A DNA stretch of 64,000 nt from Pseudomonas poae (GCF_001439785.1 NZ_JYLI01000003.1:1-64000), one strand, 5' to 3'. Numbered from the stretch's first letter, positions 8,933 through 18,107 are shown. Translations and numbers: made by a program. The notes: a model not told the origin generated them from the letters alone.

Positions 8933-9715
8933 GTGCTTATCGAGTCCCGACGTCGCGCTTACTTGACCGCCATGCAGGTGGTCAACTGGCTGCCCCGCAC
9001 CGAACTGCCGTTTGCCGCACCGTCGCGGCCCGAGCTGTTGCAGGCGCCTGAGCCCTATGAGGCGTTCGAAGCCTCGGGCGAGGAGGCCGCTGCGCCGGTG
9101 GCGGTGGTCAAGCCTGTGCCTGAAGTGCGACTGGTGGTCGAGCGGGCCAAAATCGAAGTGCCGCGCCCCTCGCCAGTGACCAAACCGGCGGTGGCCGAAG
9201 ACACGGCGCCGGTAGCCAAGGCGCCGGTGGTGCCGCCGCCGCGTTTCGCCCTGCAGCTGCTGCGGGCCGGACGTTGCCTGCTGCTGGTGGAGTTGCCCAC
9301 CGGCGAACGCTTCCAGACCCGCGACCCGGCCTACATGCTGCTCAAGGACATGCTGCGCGCCGCCGGCCTGCCCGACAGCCCGCAGATCGTCGGCGACCCG
9401 GTGCGCTGGCCGTTGCTGGTGCGCGGCACCATGGACCAGGGCCCGGAAGCCGCGCGGGATTTTGTGCAAGGATTTGTCTCGGCGCGACTGGAAGACGAAC
9501 CCTGCGTATGCCTGTGGCTGATTGGCCTGCCCGCCGTGCGCTTTGCCGGTGAAGCGAATGCTGAAGCCTGGTACCGCGAGCTGCAGGTCGAAAGCCTGGG
9601 CTCGGTGTGGGCCCTGCCGGGCCTGGAATTATTAATGGAAGAGCCACAGCGTAAGGCTGATGTCTGGCAAGCCATGCGCCGGCTGATGGCGCGCTGGAAA
9701 ACAACCGATGAGTGA
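8933..9715 (+). CDS. Candidate DNA polymerase III psi subunit (HolD-like)
   Basis: This 260-residue protein has a conserved N-terminus (after the start, 'LIESRRRAYLTAMQVVNWLPR'), a Pro/Ala/Glu-rich linker (about residues 35-100) and a globular C-terminal domain. It directly precedes rimI and overlaps it by eight bases; in E. coli holD also precedes rimI. A divergent, long psi subunit has been described in pseudomonads, so psi is the best guess, but similarity to E. coli psi (137 residues) is not obvious by eye. Some pipelines call such proteins 'energy transducer TonB' because of the proline-rich linker. The GTG at 8933 is chosen because conserved residues begin there; an ATG at 8972 is the alternative. 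Confidence 0.6.
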   Translation: MLIESRRRAYLTAMQVVNWLPRTELPFAAPSRPELLQAPEPYEAFEASGEEAAAPVAVVKPVPEVRLVVERAKIEVPRPSPVTKPAVAEDTAPVAKAPVVPPPRFALQLLRAGRCLLLVELPTGERFQTRDPAYMLLKDMLRAAGLPDSPQIVGDPVRWPLLVRGTMDQGPEAARDFVQGFVSARLEDEPCVCLWLIGLPAVRFAGEANAEAWYRELQVESLGSVWALPGLELLMEEPQRKADVWQAMRRLMARWKTTDE

Positions 9716-10160
9716 GGCTTTATCCTTCCGCCCGATGACCGAGGCCGACCTCGACGCCGTGCTGAAAATTGAATACGCAGCGTTCAGCCATCCCTGGACG
9801 CGTGGCATTTTTCTCGATGGGCTGGGCAAGTATCAGATCTGGTTGATGTTCGAGGGTGAGCAGCAAGTGGGGCACGGGGTGGTTCAGATCATTCTCGATG
9901 AGGCCCATTTGCTGAACATCACCGTCAAGCCGGAGAACCAGGGGCGTGGCCTGGGCCTGGCGCTGCTGGAGCATTTAATGTCCCGCGCTTATGCGGCAAA
10001 CGCTCGGGAATGCTTTCTGGAAGTGCGTGACAGCAACACCGGCGCGTTCCGCCTCTATGAGCGTTACGGTTTCAACGAGATCGGCCGTCGGCGCGATTAC
10101 TACCCAGCTGTCGGTGGCCGCGAAGACGCAGTCGTCATGGCCTGTACGCTTGTCGACTGA
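9708..10160 (+). CDS. rimI: RimI, ribosomal protein bS18 N-alpha-acetyltransferase
   Basis: This 150-residue GNAT-fold enzyme acetylates the N-terminal alanine of ribosomal protein S18 with acetyl-CoA. The acetyl-CoA binding motif 'PENQGRGLGLALLEHL' lies at about residues 73-88. The C-terminal signature 'NTGAFRLYERYGFNEIGRRRDYY' is typical of RimI. Length equals the E. coli enzyme (148 residues). The gene overlaps the upstream psi-like gene and is followed by a REP hairpin. Confidence 0.93.
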   Translation: MSEALSFRPMTEADLDAVLKIEYAAFSHPWTRGIFLDGLGKYQIWLMFEGEQQVGHGVVQIILDEAHLLNITVKPENQGRGLGLALLEHLMSRAYAANARECFLEVRDSNTGAFRLYERYGFNEIGRRRDYYPAVGGREDAVVMACTLVD

Positions 10161-10170
10161 ACACATGGAT

Positions 10171-10202
10171 CAGTGTGGGAGGGGGGCAAGCCCCCTCCCA
10201 TA
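10171..10202. repeat. REP hairpin
   Basis: The sequence TGTGGGAGGGGGGCAAGCCCCCTCCCATA forms a near-perfect hairpin with a G-rich stem. It belongs to the same REP family as the pair at 3846-3909. It lies between convergent rimI and the acidic-protein gene and may end or stabilise both transcripts. Confidence 0.75.
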
Positions 10203-10219
10203 TTTCTAGCAGTGTCGTG

Positions 10220-10624
10220 TCAGCGCTTGCCGTTGAGCGGGTCGAGATCCGCCAGTTCGGCCTCGTCCAAGCCATTCCCACCGCCGATATCGCTTTCACC
10301 GACAACGCTCAAGTCGTAGTCCGCAGCGCTGTCTTCACCTTCCTCCCGCGCATCCCGCGCGCCGTCTTCCTGAATCAGTGTCTCAGGGCTCATGTCGTCG
10401 TCGGTCGGTTGGTGATCGTCGGTCGACGCACCGGTCATCCCGGCTTCGCGCACACGTTCTTCGGGCATCAGATGCTCGCGCTCGCCGCGCGGAATCTCAT
10501 CGCCGATTTCCGCCGTCTGATCGTCCTGGTCAAAATCCAGCTCACGCACTGAACCCATGCGGTCTTCGTTATCGTCAATCGGTTCGGGCTGTGTAGCGCC
10601 GTAGGGACGTCGTGATTCAGTCAT
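10220..10624 (-). CDS. Small acidic, probably disordered protein
   Basis: This 134-residue protein is rich in Asp, Glu and Gly and lacks hydrophobic segments, so it is probably soluble and intrinsically disordered. Homologues next to the carbonic anhydrase gene in pseudomonads carry vague names such as 'HPr-related protein' or 'serine kinase/phosphatase'; nothing in this sequence supports an enzymatic role. The start is the ATG at 10624, which has a GAGGAT ribosome binding site seven bases upstream. It is divergent from the carbonic anhydrase gene. Function unknown. Confidence 0.75.
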   Translation of the reverse strand: MTESRRPYGATQPEPIDDNEDRMGSVRELDFDQDDQTAEIGDEIPRGEREHLMPEERVREAGMTGASTDDHQPTDDDMSPETLIQEDGARDAREEGEDSAADYDLSVVGESDIGGGNGLDEAELADLDPLNGKR

Positions 10625-10763
10625 GGCCAATCCTCATACTGTGGGGCTTATAGTGTGTGGACAGGCGCTGCGCCCCAAAAATTCAAGCTAATTTGCGCCA
10701 GGCGTGACCTGCACGAGGTGTTGGCAGTCACACAGCTGCGCATCATTCCCGAGGCTTTCCCTG

Positions 10764-11408
10764 ATGAACGAACTACAAGACCTGCTTGATAACAACGAAC
10801 GCTGGGCGGATGCGATCAAACAGGAAGATCCCGAATTCTTCGCCAAGCTCGCCCGCCAGCAAACCCCGGAATACCTGTGGATCGGCTGTTCCGATGCGCG
10901 TGTACCGGCCAACGAGATCGTCGGCATGCTGCCGGGTGATCTGTTCGTGCACCGCAACGTGGCCAATGTGGTGCTGCACACTGACCTCAATTGCCTGTCG
11001 GTGATCCAGTACGCGGTCGATGTGCTCAAGGTCAAACACATCCTCGTCACCGGCCACTATGGCTGCGGCGGCGTGCGCGCGTCGATGCAGGACCGTCAGT
11101 TCGGCCTGATCGATGGCTGGCTGCGCACCATTCGTGACCTCTACTATGAAAATCGCGAAGTGCTGGCGCAGTTGCCCACCGAAGAAGAGCAGGTCGACCG
11201 CCTGTGCGAGCTGAACGTGATCCAGCAAGTGGCCAACGTCGGCCATACCAGCATTGTGCAAAACGCCTGGCACCGTGGGCAGAGCCTGTCGATTCATGGC
11301 TGCATCTACGGCATCAAGGATGGCCGCTGGAAAAGCCTGAACACCACCATCAGCGGCTTCGAGCAGTTGCCGCCGCAATATCGCCTGCGCCCGCTGGGTG
11401 ACGCCTAG
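10764..11408 (+). CDS. can: Beta-class carbonic anhydrase
   Basis: This 214-residue cytoplasmic zinc enzyme interconverts CO2 and bicarbonate. The zinc ligands C42, H98 and C101 and the catalytic D44-R46 dyad sit in 'CSDARVPA' and 'GHYGCGG', at the same residue numbers as E. coli Can. The start is the ATG at 10764, preceded by GAGG; the upstream in-frame extension has no conserved content. The neighbourhood (rimI and psi-like gene) is that of P. aeruginosa PA4676. Confidence 0.95.
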   Translation: MNELQDLLDNNERWADAIKQEDPEFFAKLARQQTPEYLWIGCSDARVPANEIVGMLPGDLFVHRNVANVVLHTDLNCLSVIQYAVDVLKVKHILVTGHYGCGGVRASMQDRQFGLIDGWLRTIRDLYYENREVLAQLPTEEEQVDRLCELNVIQQVANVGHTSIVQNAWHRGQSLSIHGCIYGIKDGRWKSLNTTISGFEQLPPQYRLRPLGDA

Positions 11409-11410
11409 GG

Positions 11411-11935
11411 TCAATTGGCGCGTTCGCGCAGCTCCAGGAACGCCCGGCCTTCTGCGCTGAGTTGTTCCTGCGGGCCTTTAATCCAGCCCCGACAGTCCGG
11501 TGCGCCGCAGGTGCAGGCAAACTGGCGCGGCAGGGCATCGCCGGTGGTGGCGTAATCGATGGTCAGCCAGGTGCCGGCCGCAATAGGCATCACCGACCAA
11601 AGCTCCAGATAGGACGTGTCGACATACGTATTCGGGTGGCAGGCGTGCTGCAGTTGGCCGCACACCCAAGGGTCATACAGCCAGATACGTCCCGAGATCT
11701 GCAGCGTGTGCTGACGGCATTCGCCCAAGGCATAGCCGAATACGCGGGCGATGAGGGTGCGGTTGTCGAACGCGACGCGGGATTTGATACCGATGATTTC
11801 GCCGGTGGTGTCGCACACCACTTCAAATTCGCGCGTGGAGGGGTAGCCATACTCCGTCAGCGTTGTCGTAAAGGGATACAGGCGGTCGTCGGCAGAGTTG
11901 GCGCGAATCGCCTTATCCATGGCACGAGTTTTCAT
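11411..11935 (-). CDS. SET-domain protein (probable lysine methyltransferase)
   Basis: The protein has 174 residues. The SET signature 'QHACHPNTYVD' corresponds to the NHxCxPN cofactor motif, and a post-SET cysteine cluster 'CTCGAPDCRGWI' near the C-terminus would bind zinc. 'GTWLTIDYATTGD' matches the SET tyrosine motif (GEELTxDY). The ATG at 11935 has an AAGGAG ribosome binding site; a longer reading frame upstream lacks one. It converges on the carbonic anhydrase gene with two bases between the stops. Substrate unknown. Confidence 0.82.
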   Translation of the reverse strand: MKTRAMDKAIRANSADDRLYPFTTTLTEYGYPSTREFEVVCDTTGEIIGIKSRVAFDNRTLIARVFGYALGECRQHTLQISGRIWLYDPWVCGQLQHACHPNTYVDTSYLELWSVMPIAAGTWLTIDYATTGDALPRQFACTCGAPDCRGWIKGPQEQLSAEGRAFLELRERAN

Positions 11936-12030
11936 CACGCTCCTTGAATGGGCTGCATCGACCTGCCGGTAATGGCTGACTGCCAGTCTTGCAGCGAATG
12001 GGCCCGTCTCAAGGTTCAACGATGGGGCGG

Positions 12031-12066
12031 CCGATTTCTACTGTCATATTCGACAGTAGAAATCGG
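12031..12066. repeat. Perfect 15-bp inverted repeat (stem-loop)
   Basis: CCGATTTCTACTGTC and its exact complement are separated by a six-base loop, and flanking GGCGG/CCGCC extends the stem imperfectly. It sits between two minus-strand genes, after the stop of the exported protein gene. There is no T-tract, so simple intrinsic termination is doubtful; it may be a dispersed intergenic repeat or an RNA-stabilising hairpin. Confidence 0.55.
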
Positions 12067-12082
12067 CCCGCCTGTGTGCAAT

Positions 12083-13252
12083 CTACAGTGCGGGCGCAGG
12101 CAGCAGAGTCGCTGGCGCAGGGTTCTTCAGCTGTTTCAGCTGTGCCTTGATCGGTGCAGTGGCGCATTTGGCATTTGCCTGTTCCGCGTTCAGCTTGCGC
12201 ACCGAGGTGTAGAACAGTTCGCAGGTCTGCTCCTTGCGCGTCACCTGCCAGGTGGTGTTGCACGCCTGCAGCAGCACGTTGGGATCACTGGCCGGCTTGC
12301 GGCCCATGCCGGCTTGCCAGCAGGCCGCGCTCAGGTCCTGCGCCATCACCTTCAGGCCGGCGTCGTCGGCTTTCTGCTCATTGCCGCCATAACTTGCCGG
12401 GTCCACCGCGTACCAGATGTAACTGGGGTGGTTGGCGCCCAATACCGAAACGCTTTTGCCGTCCGCCGGGCTGATCTGCGCCAGGCCCATTACATCAACG
12501 GTCTGCCCGTATTGTTGCTTGATCCAGCTGCGCACCGGCGCGCCGAACGCCACCATGGGCAGCGCACCGTCGGGCCGCAGGCTCAGTTCCTTGACCATGC
12601 GCGTCTGGTAGTCGGTGAAATAGCCGTAGACGTTTTCCAGATCTTTGCCCGCGTTGGACGGTGCGGCAATCGGGGCGATGTCGATGATGGTCTGGTAAGC
12701 CGGGGTTTCGCCGGCCGGCACGCCATTGTCGGTCAGCAATGCGGCCCAGCGGTCGGTGGTGGCCGATTCCAGATAGTCCTGGAAATGGGTCAGCGAATAA
12801 TCTGGCGGAAAGTGCAGCAACTCGATGCTTTTGCGGTTCTCCAGCGCCATGCCCAGCGGCAGGAACAGGTACCAGTTGTAGGCCCATTTACCGTCGCTGT
12901 TAAGCTTGCTGGCGCCCTGGTAGGCCAGATCGGCGGTATTGAGCAGTTGGGTCAGGGGCTGGCCGTAAGTGTCCGGTACACCGCTGAACGTGGCAGTCAG
13001 TTGGTCGCCGTCGGTTTTGACACTGACCTTGGCGCGGCTGTAGCCGTCACGTTGCAGGCTCTGGTTGAGGTAGTGCTCGGCAGTCTGCTCCAGCGTCCAC
13101 GGCTTGAAGCAGATGACGTTGCAATTATTGGGGAAGGCGAATAATTGAGTGACGCGCTGGCTGCTTCCCAGCGGTACGTTGATGTCGGCCTGTACGACCG
13201 CACTGGCCAGCAGTGCGATCAGGGTGCAGGACAGCCTGGTCTGTTTAAACAT
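12083..13252 (-). CDS. Exported protein of unknown function
   Basis: This 389-residue protein starts with a signal peptide (residues 1-22, cut expected after 'AVVQA'). Six or so cysteines, including 'NNCNVICFKPW' near the N-terminus and CELFYTS near the C-terminus, suggest disulfides in the periplasm or outside. The ATG at 13252 follows AAGGAA and the signal peptide begins there. I recognise no catalytic motif. It lies head-to-tail downstream of the Tat-exported phosphatase-like gene on the same strand, so the two may act on related extracellular substrates; this is inference. Confidence 0.75.
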   Translation of the reverse strand: MFKQTRLSCTLIALLASAVVQADINVPLGSSQRVTQLFAFPNNCNVICFKPWTLEQTAEHYLNQSLQRDGYSRAKVSVKTDGDQLTATFSGVPDTYGQPLTQLLNTADLAYQGASKLNSDGKWAYNWYLFLPLGMALENRKSIELLHFPPDYSLTHFQDYLESATTDRWAALLTDNGVPAGETPAYQTIIDIAPIAAPSNAGKDLENVYGYFTDYQTRMVKELSLRPDGALPMVAFGAPVRSWIKQQYGQTVDVMGLAQISPADGKSVSVLGANHPSYIWYAVDPASYGGNEQKADDAGLKVMAQDLSAACWQAGMGRKPASDPNVLLQACNTTWQVTRKEQTCELFYTSVRKLNAEQANAKCATAPIKAQLKQLKNPAPATLLPAPAL

Positions 13253-13373
13253 AGTCGATTCCTTGTCAGCGAGAGCCCGTCTGCGCGGGGTGAAAGCCCA
13301 CTTGCACACAGTAGCGGCTGACCAGGAAAACCGCGTGTTAATTCGCTGCGGGTGTCGCTATTGGATAAGCTCG

Positions 13374-15074
13374 TTACAGATCCAGGCGCAATGCGTTGGT
13401 CAGATCCCCCATCGGCGTCTGGCCGCGGGCACTCATTGCATCATCCCGCTGCTTGAGGCCGTCCAGTGTCTCCAGCTGGAATACCCGCGTGATCAGCCGC
13501 AGGATCGAGGCCGTGTCGTACACCGTATGGTCGACCGTGCCCTTGCGCGCAAACGGCGACACCACCAGCGCCGGCACTCGCGTGCCGGGGCCCCAGCGGT
13601 CGCCCTTGGGCGGCGCCACATGGTCCCACCAGCCGCCGTTTTCATCGACGGTCACCACCACCACCATGTTTTTCCATTGCGGGCTTTCCTGCAGCACTTT
13701 CAAGGCGCGGGCGATATGACGGTCGCCCGAGGCCACGTCCGCATAGCCAGCGTGCATGTTGAGGTTGCCCTGGGGCTTGTAGAAGGTCACCGCAGGCAGT
13801 TTGCCGGCTTCGGCATCGGCGAAGAATTTATTGGTGCTGGACTCATCGCCCAGCCCGCCATCACGCAGGCGCTTGTCGCGCTCGGCGCGATTTTCCGGCC
13901 CCTGTTGCTTGAAGTAGTTGAAGGGCTGGTGGTGGTATTGAAAGTTCGGGATTTTCGGGATGCCGCCCGAATCCTTGAACTGATCCAGGGTCGCCTGCCA
14001 CGCACCGGCGTACCAGGCCCAGTCGACGTTCTTCTTCGACAGCTTGTCGCCAATGTGTTCGTGGGTTTGCGGCACCAGCACATTGGGCAGGTCGGGCTTG
14101 GAGTAGTCCGGGTTCTGCGGGTCGCGAATCCAGGTCGGCCAATAGGGCGGGGCCAGGGTGTTTACGCCGTAGCCATCCGGGGTCAGGGCGCTGGGGCCGA
14201 ACTGCGGCGGGCCGGTCATGGCGCTGGCCGGGGAAGCGTCCAGCGGTTTGAGGCGCGGGTCGGCAGGGTCATCGCTTTGCAGCGTGGCGATCTGCGCCTT
14301 GGCCACCGATTGGGCGGCGTTCGGATAAAACGGCGCGGTGGCGCTGATCAGGTATTGGTGGTTGAGGAACGAGCCACCGAACGCGCCCTGGAAGAAGTTA
14401 TCGCAGAGCACGAACTCCTTGGCCACGTCCCACAGACGCAGGGCATAACGGCTCTGGGCGTAATGACCCATCACCAGACCGCCGGAATCGGCCCAGGCGA
14501 CGAAACCGTCGTTCTTGCCGCCGTTTATCTGCATCTGGTTCTGGTAGAACACGTGCCACAGGTCGCGAGTGACCAGGCTCAAAGGCAGGTCCGCGCCATT
14601 CGGACCTTTGAGGGCGAAGGGCGCGTTGGGCAGGTTTTCCTGGAATTGCACTTCGCTGGGATAGGTCACGCCGTCCACGCTTTGCGGACCGACCTGCAAC
14701 ACGCCGCCCCAGGTCGGCGGCAGGCTGTTCAGCACACTGCCGTCGCGATCAAGCTGCCGGGTCTGGGCGGCCGACAGTGCACACAGCGGTTTTTCCACGC
14801 CGGGGAAGTCTGCAAACAGGTTATTGAAACTGCGGTTTTCTGCGTAGATCACCACCACAGTCTTCACCTGCTCGCGCAATGCCTTGTCCAACTCCTGCGG
14901 CGTGAGCGGTCGATCCACAGGCTTGCCCGGCGCTTCGCTGGTATTGCCGCAGGCACTCAAGGTGGCGCCTACCCCCAGCACCGCCGCCCCGCCAAGGAAG
15001 CGCCGGCGGCTGGTGTCTATCGCCGGTTTTGACGCGGAATCGGGGGAGGAGCGGTCTTCGTACTCGTCACTCAT
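13374..15074 (-). CDS. Tat-exported phosphoesterase (acid phosphatase AcpA / phospholipase C family)
   Basis: This 566-residue protein has a twin-arginine signal 'SRRRFLGGAAVLGVGATLSAC' (residues about 22-42) whose LSAC end resembles a lipobox, so it may be a Tat-exported lipoprotein. The mature part opens with 'KTVVVIYAENRSFNNLF', the metal-binding signature of the phosphoesterase superfamily containing AcpA and phospholipase C. 'VVVVTVDENGGWWDHVAPP' is the second conserved metal-site block. Start ATG 15074. Phosphate-ester or phospholipid hydrolysis is expected, the substrate is not known. Confidence 0.86.
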   Translation of the reverse strand: MSDEYEDRSSPDSASKPAIDTSRRRFLGGAAVLGVGATLSACGNTSEAPGKPVDRPLTPQELDKALREQVKTVVVIYAENRSFNNLFADFPGVEKPLCALSAAQTRQLDRDGSVLNSLPPTWGGVLQVGPQSVDGVTYPSEVQFQENLPNAPFALKGPNGADLPLSLVTRDLWHVFYQNQMQINGGKNDGFVAWADSGGLVMGHYAQSRYALRLWDVAKEFVLCDNFFQGAFGGSFLNHQYLISATAPFYPNAAQSVAKAQIATLQSDDPADPRLKPLDASPASAMTGPPQFGPSALTPDGYGVNTLAPPYWPTWIRDPQNPDYSKPDLPNVLVPQTHEHIGDKLSKKNVDWAWYAGAWQATLDQFKDSGGIPKIPNFQYHHQPFNYFKQQGPENRAERDKRLRDGGLGDESSTNKFFADAEAGKLPAVTFYKPQGNLNMHAGYADVASGDRHIARALKVLQESPQWKNMVVVVTVDENGGWWDHVAPPKGDRWGPGTRVPALVVSPFARKGTVDHTVYDTASILRLITRVFQLETLDGLKQRDDAMSARGQTPMGDLTNALRLDL

Positions 15075-15211
15075 TGCGGAAGTCCCTGGCGAGATGTTGC
15101 AAGATATTTCGCAGGACGGTAGCAACGCAATGTGAAGGAATTAAGGCAGCTGCTGGTTCCTGGTCTCAAGCCGCACGCTTGAAGCTGAACGCTCGCAGCC
15201 CATAACGGCTC

Positions 15212-16630
15212 CTATGGCATCACCGGCTGCAAATACGCCAATGTCGTCCCCAGCGCCCACAGCAAAAACAGCACCAGCGGCGTGTGCACCAGCAATTGCA
15301 CAAACGAAAAGCCGATCAAATCCCGTGCCTTCAGGCCCAGCACCCCCAGCAGCGGCAGCATGTAAAACGGATTGATCAGGTTCGGCAGCGCCTCGGCCGC
15401 GTTGTAGATCTGCACCGCCCAGCCCAGGTGGTATTGCAGGTCATTGGCCACTTGCATCACGTAAGGCGCTTCAATGATCCACTTGCCGCCGCCCGACGGG
15501 ATAAAGAAGCCCAGCACCGCCGAGTACACGCCCATCAACAGCGCGTAGGTGTCGTGGGAGGCGATGGAGGTGAAGAACAACGAGATATGGTGCGCCAGGG
15601 TCTGGCCGTCGCCGCCCTTGACCACCGTCATCAGCGCGGCGATCGAGCCATACAGCGGAAACTGGATCAACACGCCGGTGGTGGTCGGCACGGCGCGGGC
15701 CACCGCATCCAGAAAGCTGCGCGGGCGCCAGTGCAACAGCGCACCGACCATGATGAACAGGAAGTTATAGGTATTGAGCCCCGAGATCGCACTGATCGCA
15801 GGCTTGGTCGAGAACTCGTGGAACAGCCAACCGGCCGCCAGTATTGCCAACAGGATGGTCAGCAGCGGACTGTGCTCCAGCCATTCGCCGGGGCGGGTGG
15901 GCGCCTGGACCTTGGGCAGGTTGAACGCCGGGTCGACCCCACAGGCCTTGGCATCGCGGGCGCTGTTCGGGCCGGGCGCGGTGGCGTAGGCGATGATCAG
16001 CGACACCACGATCAGCGCCAGCAGCATCACGCCCGATTGCCACAGAAAGATAGTCTCGGTGAACGGGATCATCCCGGTGATCGCGAGGATCGACGGCGGC
16101 AGGCTAGCCGGATTGGCCTGTAACTGCGCGGCCGACGACGACAGCCCCAGCGCCCACACCGCGCCAAGCCCCAGATAAGCCGCAGCACCGGCCGCGCGGT
16201 AGTCCATGCGTAAATCCGTGCGCCGGGCCAACGCCCGCACCAGCAAGCCGCCAAACACCAGGGACAGGCCCCAGTTGAGCAATGAGGCGACCATGGAAAT
16301 CAAGGCCACCCAGGCCACGGCGGAGCGGCCGTTTTTGGGAATGCGCGCCAGGCGGTCGATCAGCTTGACCGCTGGCGGTGAACTGGCGACCACATAACCG
16401 CCGATTACCACGAAGGCCATCTGCATGGTGAACGGAATCAGGCTCCAGAACCCATCGCCAAAGGCCTTGGCGGCGTCGGTCGGCGCGGCGCCCATGCCCA
16501 GCGTCGCCACGGCGACGATAATCACCGCAAGCGCGGCAAACACCCAGGAGTCCGGAAACCAGCGTTCGGCGAAGTTGGAACAGCGCAGGGCAAAACGGGC
16601 ATAGCGACTTTCTTCAAGGGCATCGGCCAT
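15212..16630 (-). CDS. AtoE-like short-chain fatty acid transporter
   Basis: This 472-residue polytopic membrane protein has about 12 hydrophobic segments and the family blocks 'FMVIGGYVVASSP'-like and 'SHDTYALLMGVYSAVLGFFIPSGGGKWIIEAPYVM', characteristic of AtoE/TIGR00366. The family is associated with uptake of short-chain fatty acids such as butyrate. No ato catabolic genes are adjacent. It is divergent from an MFS gene across a 184-base AT-rich intergenic region. Confidence 0.85.
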   Translation of the reverse strand: MADALEESRYARFALRCSNFAERWFPDSWVFAALAVIIVAVATLGMGAAPTDAAKAFGDGFWSLIPFTMQMAFVVIGGYVVASSPPAVKLIDRLARIPKNGRSAVAWVALISMVASLLNWGLSLVFGGLLVRALARRTDLRMDYRAAGAAAYLGLGAVWALGLSSSAAQLQANPASLPPSILAITGMIPFTETIFLWQSGVMLLALIVVSLIIAYATAPGPNSARDAKACGVDPAFNLPKVQAPTRPGEWLEHSPLLTILLAILAAGWLFHEFSTKPAISAISGLNTYNFLFIMVGALLHWRPRSFLDAVARAVPTTTGVLIQFPLYGSIAALMTVVKGGDGQTLAHHISLFFTSIASHDTYALLMGVYSAVLGFFIPSGGGKWIIEAPYVMQVANDLQYHLGWAVQIYNAAEALPNLINPFYMLPLLGVLGLKARDLIGFSFVQLLVHTPLVLFLLWALGTTLAYLQPVMP

Positions 16631-16814
16631 GGGTGTGTCCTTTTGTACTTATTATGGGGGGCAGTTTTGCGGCATGTTGCTCCACGGCCATTGATTTGGG
16701 AATGTAGTTATCTTCATCGATCCATGAGCAAAACAAATATATCTGTCGTGATTGCCATGATCCGATTCAGCTCCTAACCTGCACGCCATTTTTGTCTGTC
16801 TGCCGAGCTTGCAT

Positions 16815-18104
16815 ATGACTGCCAACTTTCCTGCACAGGCGCAGCGATTTACCCGCTCCGACTACAAGACCCTCGGCCTGGCCGCGCTGGGCGGCGCCCT
16901 GGAAATCTACGACTTCATCATCTTCGTGTTTTTCGCGCTGACCCTCAGCCAATTGTTCTTCCCGCCGCAAATGCCCGAGTGGCTACGCCTGCTGCAGAGC
17001 TTCGGTATCTTCGTCACCGGCTATCTTGCGCGCCCGCTGGGCGGCATCCTGATGGCGCATTTCGCCGATCATCTGGGGCGCAAACGCGTGTTCAGCCTGA
17101 GCATCCTGATGATGGCCTTGCCCTGTCTGCTGATCGGGATCATGCCCACTTATGCACAGATCGGCTATTTCGCACCCTTGATCCTGCTGGCGCTGCGTGT
17201 GCTGCAAGGCGCTGCCGTGGGCGGCGAAGTGCCCAGCGCCTGGACCTTCGTTGCCGAACACGCGCCGCCCACTCATCGCGGTTATGCCTTGGGCTTTCTA
17301 CAGGCCGGCCTGACCTTCGGCTACCTGCTCGGCGCGCTCACCGCGACGCTGCTGGCGCAGGTCTTTACGCCGGCGGAAATCCTCGACTACGCCTGGCGCC
17401 TGCCCTTTTTGCTTGGCGGCGTATTCGGTGTGATCGGCGTGTGGCTGCGCCGCTGGCTCAACGAAACCCCGGTGTTCCTCGACATGCAGGCGCGCCGCCA
17501 GGCCGCTGCCGAACTGCCACTGCGCAGCGTACTGCGCGACCACCGCGCCGCGTTGCTGCCAGCGATGATCCTCACCTGCGTGCTTACCTCGGCGGTGGTG
17601 GTGCTGGTGGTCATCACGCCAACGATGATGCAGAAAACCTTCGGCATGAGCCCCGGCCACACGTTTGCCCTGAGCGCGTTGGGCATCGTGTTCCTGAACA
17701 TCGGCTGCGTGTTGGCCGGTCTGCTGGTCGACCGCATCGGCGCCTGGCGTGCGGTGCTGGTGTACAGCCTGTTGCTGCCGGCGGGAATCGCGATTTTGTA
17801 CACCAGCCTGATCAACGGTGGCATTTGGCTCGGCGCGGCGTATGCGGTGGCCGGCCTGTGCTGCGGCGTGGTGGGTGCGGTGCCTTCGGTGATGGTCGGG
17901 CTGTTTCCGGCGCCGGTGCGGGTGTCGGGGATTTCCTTCACCTACAACATCGCTTATGCGCTGTGGGCGAGCACCACGCCGCTGTTGCTGATCGCGCTGA
18001 TGCCGACCAGCCCTTGGGTGTGCGTGGGCTACGGTGTGGTGATGGGGGCTGTGGGGGCGGTGAGTGTGGCGTTGTTTGGCAAGCGCCACACCCTGGCGGG
18101 TTGA
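16815..18104 (+). CDS. MFS transporter, metabolite:proton symporter type
   Basis: This 429-residue protein has 12 predicted membrane segments. The MFS loop motif 'GGILMAHFADHLGRKRVF' follows segment 2, and 'GALEIYDFIIFVFF' in segment 1 is typical of the ProP/citrate/shikimate-type proton symporters. The ATG at 16815 is preferred to the TTG two codons upstream. It converges with the GntP-family gene, leaving three bases between stops. Substrate not predictable. Confidence 0.88.
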   Translation: MTANFPAQAQRFTRSDYKTLGLAALGGALEIYDFIIFVFFALTLSQLFFPPQMPEWLRLLQSFGIFVTGYLARPLGGILMAHFADHLGRKRVFSLSILMMALPCLLIGIMPTYAQIGYFAPLILLALRVLQGAAVGGEVPSAWTFVAEHAPPTHRGYALGFLQAGLTFGYLLGALTATLLAQVFTPAEILDYAWRLPFLLGGVFGVIGVWLRRWLNETPVFLDMQARRQAAAELPLRSVLRDHRAALLPAMILTCVLTSAVVVLVVITPTMMQKTFGMSPGHTFALSALGIVFLNIGCVLAGLLVDRIGAWRAVLVYSLLLPAGIAILYTSLINGGIWLGAAYAVAGLCCGVVGAVPSVMVGLFPAPVRVSGISFTYNIAYALWASTTPLLLIALMPTSPWVCVGYGVVMGAVGAVSVALFGKRHTLAG

Positions 18105-18107
18105 GGC

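Noticed and set aside
8933..9715. TonB-like energy transducer reading of the psi candidate
   Set aside because: There is a Pro-rich linker but no N-terminal membrane segment and no TonB C-terminal motif visible.
13149..15032. 627-codon plus-strand frame opposite the Tat-exported phosphoesterase
   Set aside because: Its residues are compositional (His, Arg, Gln, Val) as expected for antisense of GC-rich DNA; the minus-strand gene has signal peptide and motifs.
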